Below, one piece after another: positions 10,296 to 20,449 of a DNA stretch of 64,000 nt. How positions within the stretch are numbered: the stretch's first letter is position 1; each line of letters opens with the position of its first letter. The stretch lies in NCBI RefSeq assembly GCF_003086295.3, contig NC_092045.1, positions 27,074,022-27,138,021 on the forward strand, given 5' to 3'. This stretch comes from Arachis hypogaea. Its lineage: Eukaryota > Streptophyta > Magnoliopsida > Fabales > Fabaceae. Below the pieces are notes generated by a model. That model was not told the origin of the DNA. It searched no databases and saw only the letters and a list, made by a program, of their open reading frames with translations. A program made the position numbers and the translations under genes.

Positions 10296-10728
10296 ATGGC
10301 ACCTAAGGCCAGAGAAACCTCTAGGAAAAGGAAAGGGAAGGCAGTTGCTTCCAACTTCGAGTCATGGGAGATGAAGAGATTCATCTCAAAAGCCCATCAC
10401 TAGAAAGAGGATGGAGCAAATAAGAGAGCCCACTCATGAACCTCAACAAGAGCATGAGGAAGTCCCTCATCAAGAAATCCCTGAGATTCCTCAAGGGATG
10501 CATTTTCCTCTACACAACTACTGGGAGCAACTCAACACCTCTTTAGGGGATTTGAGTTCCAACATGGAGCAACTAAGGATGGTGCACCAAGAGCACTCCA
10601 TTATCCTCCATGAAATTAGAGAGGACCAAAGAGCTATGAGGGAGGAGCAGCAAAGGCAAGGAAGAAATATTGAGGAGCTCAAGCACTCCATAGGATCTTC
10701 AAGAGGAAGAACTAGCCTCCATCACTAA
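10296..10728 (+). pseudogene. Third ORF (putative plant transposon-protein domain) of element A, internally deleted
   Basis: The first 35 codons (MAPKARETSRKRKGKA..) match the start of the 349-residue ORF at 60104 in element B. The sequence then jumps from ATCTCAA directly to GCCCATCACTAGAAAG, which corresponds to B positions ~60198 and ~60926. About 720 bases, the entire conserved core, are therefore missing. The remaining C-terminal half reads open from 10411 to 10728 in another frame (M-E-Q-I-R.. to ..RGRTSLHH): charged, Gln/Glu-rich and probably coiled-coil. Confidence 0.75.
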
Positions 10729-11777
10729 GGTGGACCCGTTCTTTAATTTCTTTGTTATTTGTTTTTCTGTTTTTCGTTTCTTGTGCTTTATCTTTTGTCT
10801 ATGTTTGTGTCTTTATTACATGATACTATGCCTTGAAGTTATGAATGTCCCATGAATTCTTCACCTTTCTTAAATGAAAAATGTTTCTAATTGCAAAAAA
10901 ACAAGAAGTACATGAATTTCGAATTCTATCTTGAAATTAGTTTAATTATTTTGATGTGGTGGCAATACTTTTTGTTTTCTAAATGAATGCTTGAACAGTG
11001 CATTTTTTTATAGTGAAGTTTATGAATGTTAAAATTGTTGCCTCTTGAAAGAATAATGAAAAAAGAGAAATGTTATTGATAATCTGAAAAATCATAAAAT
11101 TGATTTTTGAAGCAAGAAAAAGCAGTGAAAAACACAAAGCTTGCGAAAAAAATAGGCGAAAAAAAGAGAAAGAAAAAGAACAAGCAAGAGCAAAAAGCCA
11201 ATAACCCTTTAAACTAAAAGGCAAGGGTAAAGAGGATCCAAGGCTTTGAGCATCAGTGGATAGGAGGGCCCAAAGGAATAAAATCCTGGCCTAAGCGGCT
11301 AAATCGAGCTGTCCCTAACCATGTGCTTGTGTCATGAAGGTCCAAGTGAAAAGCTTGGGACTGAGTGGTTAAAGTCGTGATCCAAAGCAAAATAGTGTGC
11401 TTAAGAACTCTGAACACCTCTAACTGGGGACTCTAGCAAAGCTGAGTCATAATCTGAAAAGGTTCACCCAATTATGTATCTGTGGCATGTATGTATCCAG
11501 TGGTAATACTGGAAAACAAAATGCTTAGGGTCACGGCCAAGACTCATAAGTAGCTGTGTTCAAGAATTAACATACTAAACTAGGAAAATCAATAACACTA
11601 TCTGAATTTTGAGTTCCTATGGATGCCAATCATTCTGAACTTCAAAGGATAAATTAAGATGCCAAAACTGTTCAGAAGCAAAAAGCTACTAGTCCCGCTC
11701 ATCTAATTGAAACTAAGCTTCATTGATGTTTTGGAATTTATTGTATATTCTCTTCTTTTTATCCTTTTTTGTTTTTA
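10729..11777 (+). other. 3' untranslated region of element A
   Basis: No coding sequence recognised. It is collinear with 61230-62104 of element B, including AATTATTTTGATGTGGTGGC and TGTATCCAGTGGTAATACTGG blocks. Element A keeps a stretch at about 11170-11370 that element B lacks. Confidence 0.6.
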
Positions 11778-11815
11778 GTTGCTTGGGGACAAGCAACAAT
11801 TTAAGTTTGTTGTTG
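11778..11815 (+). promoter_or_regulatory. Hairpin plus PPT-like module at 3' LTR, element A
   Basis: A perfect 8-bp stem GTTGCTTG/CAAGCAAC (11778-11785 with 11790-11797) around the loop GGGA, then AATTTAAGTTTGTTGTTG directly abutting the LTR start at 11816. This is the place of the polypurine tract that primes plus-strand synthesis, although the tract here is a G/T-rich word rather than pure purine. Confidence 0.65.
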
Positions 11816-12583
11816 TGATGAGCGGATAATTTATACACTTTTTGGTATTGTTTTTAGGTAGTTTTTAGTATTTTTAGTTACTTTTTAGTATATTTTTATT
11901 AGTTTTTTATGCAAAATTCACATTTCTGGACTTTACTATGAGTTTGTGTATTTTTCTGTGATTTCAAGGATTTTTTTCTGAAATTGAGGGACCTGAGCAA
12001 AAATTTGATTCAGAGGCTGAGAAAGGACTGCAGATGCTGTTGGATTCTGACCTCCCTGCACTCGAAGTAGATTTTCTCGAGCTACTAATACCCAATTGGT
12101 GCGCTCTCAATTGCGTTGGAAAGTATACATCTTGGGCTTTCTAGAAATATATAATAGTCCATACTTTGCTCGAGATTTGATGGCCTAAACTGGTGTCCAA
12201 ACGCCCATCAGAGACCCTTTTTCTGGCACCAAAGCTGGAGTTAAACGCCCAAACTGGCACCCAAGCTGGCATTTAACTCCAAGGATGGTCTATGCACGTG
12301 AAAGCTTCAAAGCTCAGCCCAAACACACACCAAGTGGGCCCCAGAAGTGGATTTCTGCACTATCTACTCATTTTCTGTAAACCCTAGTAACTAGTTTAGT
12401 ATAAATAGCACTTTTTACTATTGTACTGGGGGTCTTCTTCCCCCATTTTGGAATTCTTATGCCATTTGGGAGGTTGGCCATTCGGTCATGCCTAGACCTT
12501 TTGTTCTTATGTATTTTCAACGGTGGAGTTTCTACACACCATAGATTAAGGTGAAGAGCTCTGCTGTTCCTCATGAATTAATG
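11816..12583 (+). repeat. Truncated 3' LTR of element A
   Basis: Begins TGATGAGCGGATAATTT and follows the 5' LTR, with scattered differences, to CTCATGAATTAATG. After about 12583 the sequence is unrelated to any other copy of this LTR here. The missing ~900 bases include the end that would show a target duplication. Confidence 0.85.
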
Positions 12584-12811
12584 GAGTGCTCTTGGTTTGG
12601 TTTCCATTGACGCTAGCTTTCACTAAGTTAATTAGTGAGTTGACTAAGACTTATGGATTGAGATCAATTATGTTCTTTTGACTTATCCTCGATGTTAGGA
12701 TAGACTAATTGGGATTAATTCTATGCAATTACCATATTTGTGGTCCATTACTAGGATATGAATCCTCAATTCCCCAATCCTTGCCAAGAGTCATTTTTGC
12801 TACTTGAATTC
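12584..12811 (+). repeat. LTR fragment of element C, left part
   Basis: A stretch (TTGACTAAGACTTATGG.., AATTACCATATTTGTGG..) that resumes at 22811 once insertion D and one copy of its AATTC target duplication are removed. It is the interior of a different LTR whose start was lost at the junction with element A. No coding sequence. Confidence 0.6.
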
Positions 12812-13236
12812 TGTAAAGCCCAGTTAATTAATGGCTAATTAACCCATAAATTAAAATATATTCTAGAAAGTGAGAAATAAGGGTTTTATGGTTTAATGTG
12901 GTAGAGAAAATTAAAATGAGAATTTTGACACCAATTTAAATCGGCCCAAGATCGGACCGAACGGGCCAAACTGAGCCAACTGGACCCAAGTTGGGCCCAA
13001 GGGACCAACCAAATATCATTTAATGAGAGTGCTCAGCTCTCTCTTCCCTCTTAAACATACACACATGCTGGAATTAAGGAAAGGGGGAGGGGGAAGATTG
13101 AAACCCTTGCTACAATTCACCTCAAACTTCCATGGATCATAACTTTTGATCCGGAGCTCCGATTGACGCACCGTTTTCGGCCACACGACTGCAGCGTCGA
13201 ACTTTACAAAACCCATACAATTAATCTTGAGGTAAG

Positions 13237-13456
13237 TAATCTCTGAAATCACTTAACACACATATCAAGGCATCTAATGGTAATAAAAGAGGATTAAACA
13301 TAGGGAACTTAAGGCCAAAGAAGCATGTTTTCAATCAAAGCACATAATTAGGAAGGCAAGTGTAAAACCATGCAAATAGTATGAATAAGTGGGTAAAGAG
13401 TTGATAAAAATCACTCAATTAAGCACAAGATAAACCATGAAATATAGGTTTATCAG
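13237..13456 (-). mobile_element. 220-bp LTR-derived insertion related to element E, with target duplication
   Basis: Nearly the same sequence as the terminal ~220 bases of the E LTR (17103-17322 and 21675-21892). It is flanked on both sides by GTAAG (13232-13236 and 13457-13461). The minus-strand start TGATAAACC is intact; the other end falls at TAATCTCTG instead of the E LTR end. Confidence 0.65.
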
Positions 13457-14555
13457 TAAGCCACGTTTTCTTCTTCGAAATTTTAGCCTTGAGTTTCGAG
13501 TTTCTTGGGTAATGATGTTGAGATTTTGAGCTCCTTTGTGTTATAGGATCAAAGTAGCTTGAAGGGAAGGCTTGTTCTTTCTCCTTTGACCCTTGGATAA
13601 GGTAAGAGATCTCAAACCCTAGTGAAAGTGTTGAATTTGAGGTATTGGATATTGAGTTAGTGTGTTTTGATGTGATATTGTGGCTTAGGCATTATATATG
13701 TGTGTTTTGGAGCTTGATTGGTGATTTTGGAAAGCTTTGGTGTGGAATCCCAAGCTTGGAAATCTGTTGGTGGAGTTTGGAAACCTTGGAAGTTGAATTT
13801 AATTTGAGAGTGTTCCGGGTGGAACGGGAATCGGTCAAGGTATGGTTTTGGTTTCCTGTATCTAAAATATAATGTGGTTGTGAAAACTTAGGCTAGTGAC
13901 CCATAGGATAGGAATTGAATTTGTGATGATGGTTGATTGGTTGTTGGAATGGTTGTATGATAATGTGATTATTGATTTTTGGAGTGTATGATTGAAGTTC
14001 TTGATTGATGATGTATGTGAGTTTTGTATGACGATGATATTTGGTATGTATAAAGGTTGAATTAAAGTTGAAATTGTGCTTGATATAGATGATTGATCTT
14101 GAATGTTGATCATTGTGGAATTAAGGGCCGTGTGGTGAAGTTTCATGAAAATGAAAGGATGGTATTAGCTGATGTATCTTGTGGATTATTGAGTTAAGAT
14201 TTATGAAGTAGAGCGTTGATGTGTTGTGGGATGAATATGGAGGATGTAATGTGGTTGAGACTAAAATAGTAAGGTTTTGGTTGGTTTTAAAAATGAATTT
14301 GGAAGTACATGTTTGGGAAATTGGGACTTTATGAGCTTTGGTAAAAATAAAATTTTGATGAATTTCAACGGATTATATCTTGAGCTATTGTTTTCGAAAT
14401 TTAATGACTTTTTTATCAATGGAAAGATAATTTTATAAACTTTAAAATGGTTTAAATTTGGTGGAAATCCGAATTTTGTGGAAGGAGATATGATCGTTGG
14501 AAGTTTGGGTTAAAAATCTGAATTCTGTAACTTCTACAGAATTTGTGATTTCTGG

Positions 14556-14887
14556 TTTGTGTGCGCATGCACAGCCCCGTGCGCACGCACACTCCACGAG
14601 AATTGGGTCCTGTGCGCACGCACACGTGGAGACAGGGCTACTTGTGGCGGCGCTAGCAAGCTCTGCGCACGCGCAACTAACGAAGGATTTCGAGTTGTGC
14701 GTGCGCACAGGCCTGTGCGCACGCACACGTTGGGAATGGCACACTGGTGGTGGTGCTAGCACACGTTGTGCGCGTGCCTCACCTTGAAGATTTTGCTTTC
14801 TGTGCGTATGCACAGACCTGTGCGTTCGCACACGTTTAAAAATATTCCTTGGCATGCGCATGCACACCCCTATGCATATGCACGCAA
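14556..14887. repeat. Array of GTGCGCACGCAC-type palindromes in element D
   Basis: About a dozen degenerate copies of TGTGCGCACGCACA, many arranged as close pairs with spacers such as GCCC, AGACC and AGGCC (for example TGCACAGACCTGTGCG at 14808). These account for the apparent Cys/Ala/His-rich open frames on both strands, which I do not regard as genes. Confidence 0.85.
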
Positions 14888-15908
14888 CCCAGTTCTTTTC
14901 AAAAGCTTTTGTTTTCAAGTTCTTCGCATTCCCAACAAGCTCATAACCTTCCGAGGTGTTACTTCACACTTATAAACCCCCCAATTTCTCCCTTTAAATC
15001 TTAGATCAATGTGGAATGCCTAGTGATTGAGAGGAAGCTAGGAAAGGGGTAGCTTGTGGGTGAAGGAAGTGGGTATAATGATAAGTTATGATTTATGATG
15101 AGGTTATGAGTTGTGGAGGAGGCTGGTGGAATGGCTGTGTAGATGATTTGAGCCTAATGGCAGTGTATATGATATGAGACGAATAACTGTGTGTTATAAT
15201 GGTTTATGGTTGGGTATGAATTGTGATTTTAAGCCGAATGGCTATGATGAATTGTAATTTATGGCTGGGAATGAAAATGTGGATGTGGATGATTGTTTTA
15301 TATTGAGTTCTCTCTCTCGAAAGTGTGACCCCAGAGAGATGGTGGAAGGTGAAGATCCCCTTCCTTGTTCCTCCTGGTATTGTAAAATCGCCCCCATCAA
15401 GATGGTGGGAGGACAGGATCCCCTCCTTGGTTCCTCCTGGGCATATGAGAATGTACCGCCTGGGTAAATGCAAGGGTCGTGGTTTCACCCCCCACTTGCT
15501 CTAGGTTGGTTAGTATAGAGGCTCCCTGGGTGGATGCAAGGGTTGTGGTTTCGTCCCACTTGCCCCGGGTTATGATGAGTAATGATATGGTTGTAAGGAA
15601 TGATTATGGAATGTGTATGGATGAATGTGAAATGATTATCTGAGACATGAGTTTTCCTGGATGAAAGCAGTGACTAGCCACCACGTGCTCCAGGTTGAGA
15701 CTCGATACTCTGCTGACCCTATGTCGTAAGTGTGGCCGGACACTGTGAAAGGTCCGGATGAGCTCGCCCCGTGATAAACACCAAGAGTGGGTGTTGTACG
15801 ATTATGATGATGATTAGGATTATGAATATGTTATGATTGAGAATTTCCCGAGTTGGGGATGCACGACAGAGGGACCGTCCAATGAGACTCATCAGCCATT
15901 AGGACAGG

Positions 15909-17322
15909 TGAAGAGAGAACTTTTGCGTGATCTAGAATTCAGAATAAATTCCCGTTGTAAGTATAGTTTCTAAACCAACAAAAGTCCTTTCTTACAAACG
16001 TTGGTTGTCACAAGTAACAAACCCCTTTGAAATTGATAACCGAAGTATTTAAACCTCGGGTCGTCTTCTCAAGGAATTGCAGGGAAGTGTTCTTATTATT
16101 GGTTATGCAAAGATATATTTTGGGGTTTTCAAAAGAGTTGAACAAGTAATGTAAAATAACAAGTCGTCAAAATAATAACTAATAAAGCTCCTGGCAAGGT
16201 ATGAGAACTGGAAGTCCTATCCCAGTTATCCTTATCAATTGTGATGAGAATTGGATTTTTCTCCCACTAAGTCAACCTCTAACTATGAAGGTAAGTCAAG
16301 TGGATGAATTAATTTTGATTCCTCAGGTCCTAGTCTTTCCTTGGGAAAGGCTAGAGTTATTGGAACTCAAATTAATTCTTGAAGAATTCCAATTTTCAGT
16401 CAACAATGAGTTTGATAACTCAAGAGTCACTAATTAATCAACCAGAGCCAAAAGGTAGAAAATCTAAATTATCTATATAAATAAAGGAAAGGAATCATAA
16501 ATCTGAAATACCTCGAATTATATTAAATAGAAAGTTAGATTGAGCATAGAAATCCATAAGCCAAATTGGCAACATCAAATAATCAACTAAAGTAATAAAT
16601 AAAAGTAGAAAATAAATTAAAGGAACATTGAACCTGTGATGAAGAAGTTGAAATCCTAATCCTAATCCTAATCCTAAATCCTAAGAGAGAGGAGAGAACC
16701 TCTCCCTCTAAAAACTACATCTAATCCTAAAACTATGTATGAATGAATGATTTTTGATGAATGGATGCATTCCCCACTTTATTGCTTCTAATCTGTGTTT
16801 TCTGGACCGAGAACTAGGTCAAAAACAGCCCAGAATTCGCTGGTTATAAAATCTGCCACGCTGATTTTCGTCATTGCGACGCGTCCGCGTGGAGCACGCG
16901 TTCGCGTCACCTAGCTGTACGTCCACTATAGCAAATTATATATCAAATCGAAGCTCCGGACGTTATCTAATCCTCTGTAGCTCAGGTTATGACCGTTTGA
17001 GTGCGAAGAGGTCAGGCTGACAGCTTTGGCAATTCTTTTAGTTTCTTGTATTCCTTCCACTTTTGCATGCTTTCTTTCCATCCTATGAGCCATTCCTGCC
17101 CTGTAATCTCTGAAATCACTTAACACACATATTACGGCATCTAATGGTAATAAGAGAGAATTAATATTAGCAAATATAAGGCCAAAGAAGCATGTTTTCA
17201 ATCATAGCATAAAATCAGGACGGAAAACGTAAACTCATGCAATTAGTATGAATAAGTGTATGAAAGATTGATAAAATTCACTCAATTAAGCACAAGATAA
17301 ACCATAAAATAGTGGTTTATCA
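15909..17322 (-). repeat. 3' LTR of element E
   Basis: 1414 bases, from TGAAGAGAGAAC to GGTTTATCA on the plus strand (minus-strand ends TGATAAACC and TCTCTTCA). It carries two CG-rich palindromes at about 16876-16910 (GACGCGTCCGCGTG, CACGCGTTCGCGTC) and a TCCTAA run at about 16653. It lacks ~29 bases present in the other LTR near 21505. Confidence 0.9.
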
Positions 17323-17364
17323 ACCTCCCCACACTTAAACATTAGCATGTCCTCATGTTAAGCT
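17323..17364 (-). promoter_or_regulatory. PPT plus hairpin module at 3' LTR, element E
   Basis: On the minus strand, an 8-bp stem with one G-T pair (17361-17354 with 17349-17342) and loop AGGA is followed by TTTAAGTGTGGGGAGGT directly against the LTR start TGATAAACC. This is a canonical purine-rich plus-strand primer. Confidence 0.75.
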
Positions 17365-18760
17365 CAAGAGAAGTTATAAAGGAGTGAAGAGGAATGATAG
17401 AGAGTATGCAATGCAACCTATCTATGTGAATGCAACTACATGCAAAATGTTTCTACCCACTTGGTTAAAAGTAAATAAGCTCTTCAAGATAAACATGAAT
17501 CAAATTCCACTATTCAAATTATACAATAAAAAATAAGTAAACTTGTAAGAAGATAGCTGATGAAAGCATGGAACATAGAATCAAGCATTGAACCCTTATT
17601 GGTAGTGTATATCACTCTAACTCTCAAGTGTCTAGGGTCAATCACTCTATTCTTCTCTAATCATGCTTTCTAAACTTTGTTCTTCATCTAACCAATCAAC
17701 AAATATTTAATGTATACATACAAATATCATGAGGTCTTTTTCAAGGTTGTAATGGGGCTAAAGTAAAGGTAAGGGTATATATATAAGGCTAAGTGAGCTA
17801 ATAATTGAACCCTTGATTAGTCTAAGATGTCACCTAACATATACATACTCTATATAATCTAGAAGTCTTGCCTAGCTGCCCAATTTCCCACTTGTGTGTT
17901 ACGTACTCATGCACCAATTTTATTTTTGATTTTATCCCATGTGCATTGATTCTTTAATTTTTGTCCCCTTATTTAATTACTTAATAATTTTTTTCTTTTT
18001 TTTTCAATCTTTTTTTTGAAATATAAGAATAATATATCAATGCACATGGTGTTTTAATTATTTGATTTCACATGAGTATGCTCCCAAATTTTAAATAATT
18101 TATTCACTTTAATACCTTTTTCCTATCATTCCATGTTCCCATAAATTTCTCCACACTTAGTTGATACACAATTTCTATCTTAAACTGACCAAGGATTCAA
18201 CTTGGAATTTTTAATTTATTTTTCTGCTTAAGGCTAGTAATGTGGTTATAGAACAGAAGGGATTTAAAAGGCTCAATGGGGCTAACAAGGGTGATGTAAA
18301 AGGTAGGCTTATTTGGGATAAGTGAGCAAAAATTCAAATAATGGCCTCAATCACATGCAGGTATGTATCTACATTCTATATTGGACATATAGACTGAAAC
18401 AAAGTAAATATTACAATCATAGAGAAGGAAACACACAAGAATAAAATTCATGGTTTAAATAGTGTAACCATGCAATTAAGCTCAAAATCTCACAGGTTGT
18501 GTGTTCTTTGGCTCAAAAACCATGTTCCAAATACAACTTCAAACAAATTTAACACATAAAAAATTTTAAATTTTTTAAATTAGTGAAATATTCTAAAATA
18601 AAGTCTTGAAAATAAATTTATTACTTCAACCAAGTGGTGGTAAAATATGCACAAAATCTAACTATAATACAATCAAACATGCAAATACAAGAACTAACTA
18701 CAGAAAAGTTTAAACATTGGTGTTGAGTCAGAGAATAACTAACTTGCAGAAATCGGTATC
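17365..18760 (-). other. AT-rich interior of element E without coding potential
   Basis: No open frame longer than chance. The text is AT-rich with scattered oligo-A/T runs. I see no gag, protease or polymerase motif. Confidence 0.6.
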
Positions 18761-18800
18761 GACCTCCCCACACTTAAAGGTTGCACCATCCTCGGTGCAT
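18761..18800 (-). promoter_or_regulatory. Second, internal PPT plus hairpin module of element E
   Basis: On the minus strand, stem TGCACC/GGTGCA (18799-18794 with 18787-18782) and loop GAGGAT are followed by ACCTTTAAGTGTGGGGAGGTCG. The last 15 bases repeat the PPT at 17323-17340 almost exactly, but here no LTR follows. Confidence 0.65.
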
Positions 18801-19349
18801 GCAAAGATGTGCAAGTGGACGGGTGGCTACAACTGATGCTTTTTCTCTAAAGATTGTGCGGTAGACGTGTTTACTGTTCCAGTTAGAAACTTTCCTTTTT
18901 CCCTCTTGGTGGGCCAGCCTGAAAGAAGAGGAAAAAGAAGAAAAAGTAACCCACAAATAAAAATAAGAATATAAATAAAGTCTGGGTGGGTTAATGCCAA
19001 ATAATGAGGGTCTCAATTACATGGTAGCTACAACATGCAAGTGAGAAAATAATAGAAGCACATGGCATGTCAACTAAATAGCAAACAAGTTAAGAAGCAC
19101 CTAAAATAATGCAGGAGATATGCAACAGATGAGTAAAAAGATTGTAACACCAATGTAAAACAGCAAATATAGAAAAGAAAGGGAGAAGAAGAAAAAGAAG
19201 AGAGTAAAGAGAGAAGAAGAAAAAGAATGAATAAGATGAAGAATAGAGATAATAGAAGAAAGTAAAGAAGGAAGAAGAAAGATTTAAGAAAGGGGAAAGA
19301 AAAAGATTAAGAAAAGATAAGATAGTTGGCGCTGGGATGGATAGGCTAT

Positions 19350-19775
19350 GCGGCGCAGGGGACGCGGACGCGTGGGGAATGCGATCGCGTGGATATCGCT
19401 TCGAGGAAGTGACGCAAACGCGTGTGGCACGCGGACGCGTGACTCGATTTGTGCTAGTGGCGCGAGTGCAGCCTCGCATTCGCACAACTTTCTGTTTAAA
19501 TGTATTTTGCCAAAAATCTGGGTGACGCGGTCGCGTAGGGGACGCGATCGCATGGTGGGCCTTTTTTGAAAAACGGCGCGGACGCGTGGGGCACACGTTC
19601 GCGTGGTAGGGCTTGTGCTTCTAGCACGAGTCCAGCCACGATCCAGCTCAACTTTCGGCCATACACCCTTTTTACGTCGATTTACAGGGCCACGCGGTCG
19701 CGTGGGTGACGCGAACACGTGGGGAGGCTATTTCGTTAATGACGCGATCGCGTCATCCACGCGGTCACGTGGATT
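19350..19775. repeat. Array of GACGCGNNCGCGTGG palindromes in element E
   Basis: About twelve degenerate copies of ACGCGGACGCGTGG / ACGCGATCGCGT, mostly in pairs about 20 bases apart, with longer spacers containing TTGTGCTAGTGGCGCGAGT-like text. Two more copies stand in each LTR (about 16876 and 21418). A GA-rich tract (19165-19320) lies on its left. Confidence 0.85.
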
Positions 19776-20213
19776 AATTTGTGCCAAAGGCACGCCTCCA
19801 GCCACACTTTTGCGTGACCCTCTGTTCCTTTCTTCTCGTTTATAAGGTGGTTGGTATGGTGGATATGGGTTAGGGTCATATGGAGGTGAATGGCGGAAAG
19901 GGGCTTGTGAGTATGGTGGTCCAAAGCTATGTTGAGGAGGGGGTTCATAGGCGTATGGTGGTGGTTGTTGATAATCAAAAGAGTGCTCACCATAGCCATT
20001 GCCTTGATATGCATCACAGAATGGTTGTTGATAGTCCATTGGAGGTGGTTGTTGCCAAGAGGGTTGATCAAATCCTTGTGGCTCCTCCCATCTTTGTTTG
20101 TTCCATCCTTGATGCATGTTCTCAATGTAATTTCCTCTTCCTGCAACATAATTGTAACCAAACTCATAGCCAAAAGGGTGAGAGTTCATAGTAGTAGGAG
20201 AAAATAGAAACAA
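19728..20213 (-). CDS. Pro/Gln/Tyr-rich Gag-like ORF of element E
   Basis: 161 codons from ATG 20213, or 153 from the second ATG (M-N-S-H-P-F-G-Y), starting about 220 bases after the primer site. This is where gag belongs. The protein is low complexity: repeated QQPP, YAYEPPPQ and PPYDPNPYPPYQPPY stretches, with no zinc knuckle, capsid domain or membrane segment. Its last ~20 codons run into the palindrome array. I recognise the MNS-PFGYEFGY-like opening only as a feature of non-autonomous legume retroelements. It may be a Gag-derived packaging or RNA-binding remnant; function is unproven. Confidence 0.5.
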   Translation of the reverse strand: MFLFSPTTMNSHPFGYEFGYNYVAGRGNYIENMHQGWNKQRWEEPQGFDQPSWQQPPPMDYQQPFCDAYQGNGYGEHSFDYQQPPPYAYEPPPQHSFGPPYSQAPFRHSPPYDPNPYPPYQPPYKREERNRGSRKSVAGGVPLAQINPRDRVDDAIASLTK

Positions 20214-20429
20214 AAATTAACAAAAAGAAAATATTTAAAAAAAAGATAAGATTTTTGAAAAACGATAAAATAAGATTTTGAAAAAGATATGATTTTTGAA
20301 AAAGATTTGAAATTTGAAATTTGATTTTGAAATAAGATAAGATAAGATATAAATTTTAAAATAAAAATCTGAAATTTTTTTTGAAAAAAATATTTACAAT
20401 AACCAATAATAAGGCACACGTTTGCAATT

Positions 20430-20446
20430 CCCCAGCAACGGCGCCA
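20430..20446 (-). other. Primer-binding site of element E (tRNA-Asp type)
   Basis: Minus-strand TGGCGCCGTTGCTGGGG, 3 bases from the 5' LTR end at 20450. It differs at one position from the complement of plant tRNA-Asp(GTC). Confidence 0.85.
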
Positions 20447-20449
20447 TTT

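Larger units (their letters stand above)
4052..12583 (+). mobile_element. Element A: non-autonomous Ty3/gypsy (FIDEL/Feral-like) retrotransposon, 3' LTR truncated
   Basis: Order on the plus strand: 5' LTR 4052-5735, tRNA-Asp-type primer site 5742, leader with palindrome array, broken gag 7304-8727, protease 8720-9583, second palindrome array, internal TATA box, deleted third ORF 10296-10728, hairpin/PPT-like module, 3' LTR from 11816. There is no reverse transcriptase, RNase H or integrase, so mobility depended on a partner element. The 3' LTR stops matching near 12583, where unrelated LTR sequence begins, so no target duplication can be checked. The match to the peanut families named is from memory of their LTR start. 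Confidence 0.8.

Noticed and set aside
4052..12583. Search for reverse transcriptase (YxDD), RNase H and integrase (HHCC, DDE) motifs in A, B and E
   Set aside because: None seen in any frame between protease and the 3' LTRs; these elements are treated as non-autonomous.
14442..14918. Open frames of 64-158 codons on both strands, rich in Cys, Ala and His
   Set aside because: They follow exactly the GTGCGCACGCAC palindrome array, are open on both strands for that reason, and show no domain.
16651..16682. TCCTAATCCTAATCCTAA, suggesting a telomere-like repeat
   Set aside because: The plant telomere unit is CCCTAAA. This run is short, differs in unit, and is present in both E LTRs (about 16653 and 21193), so it is part of the LTR.
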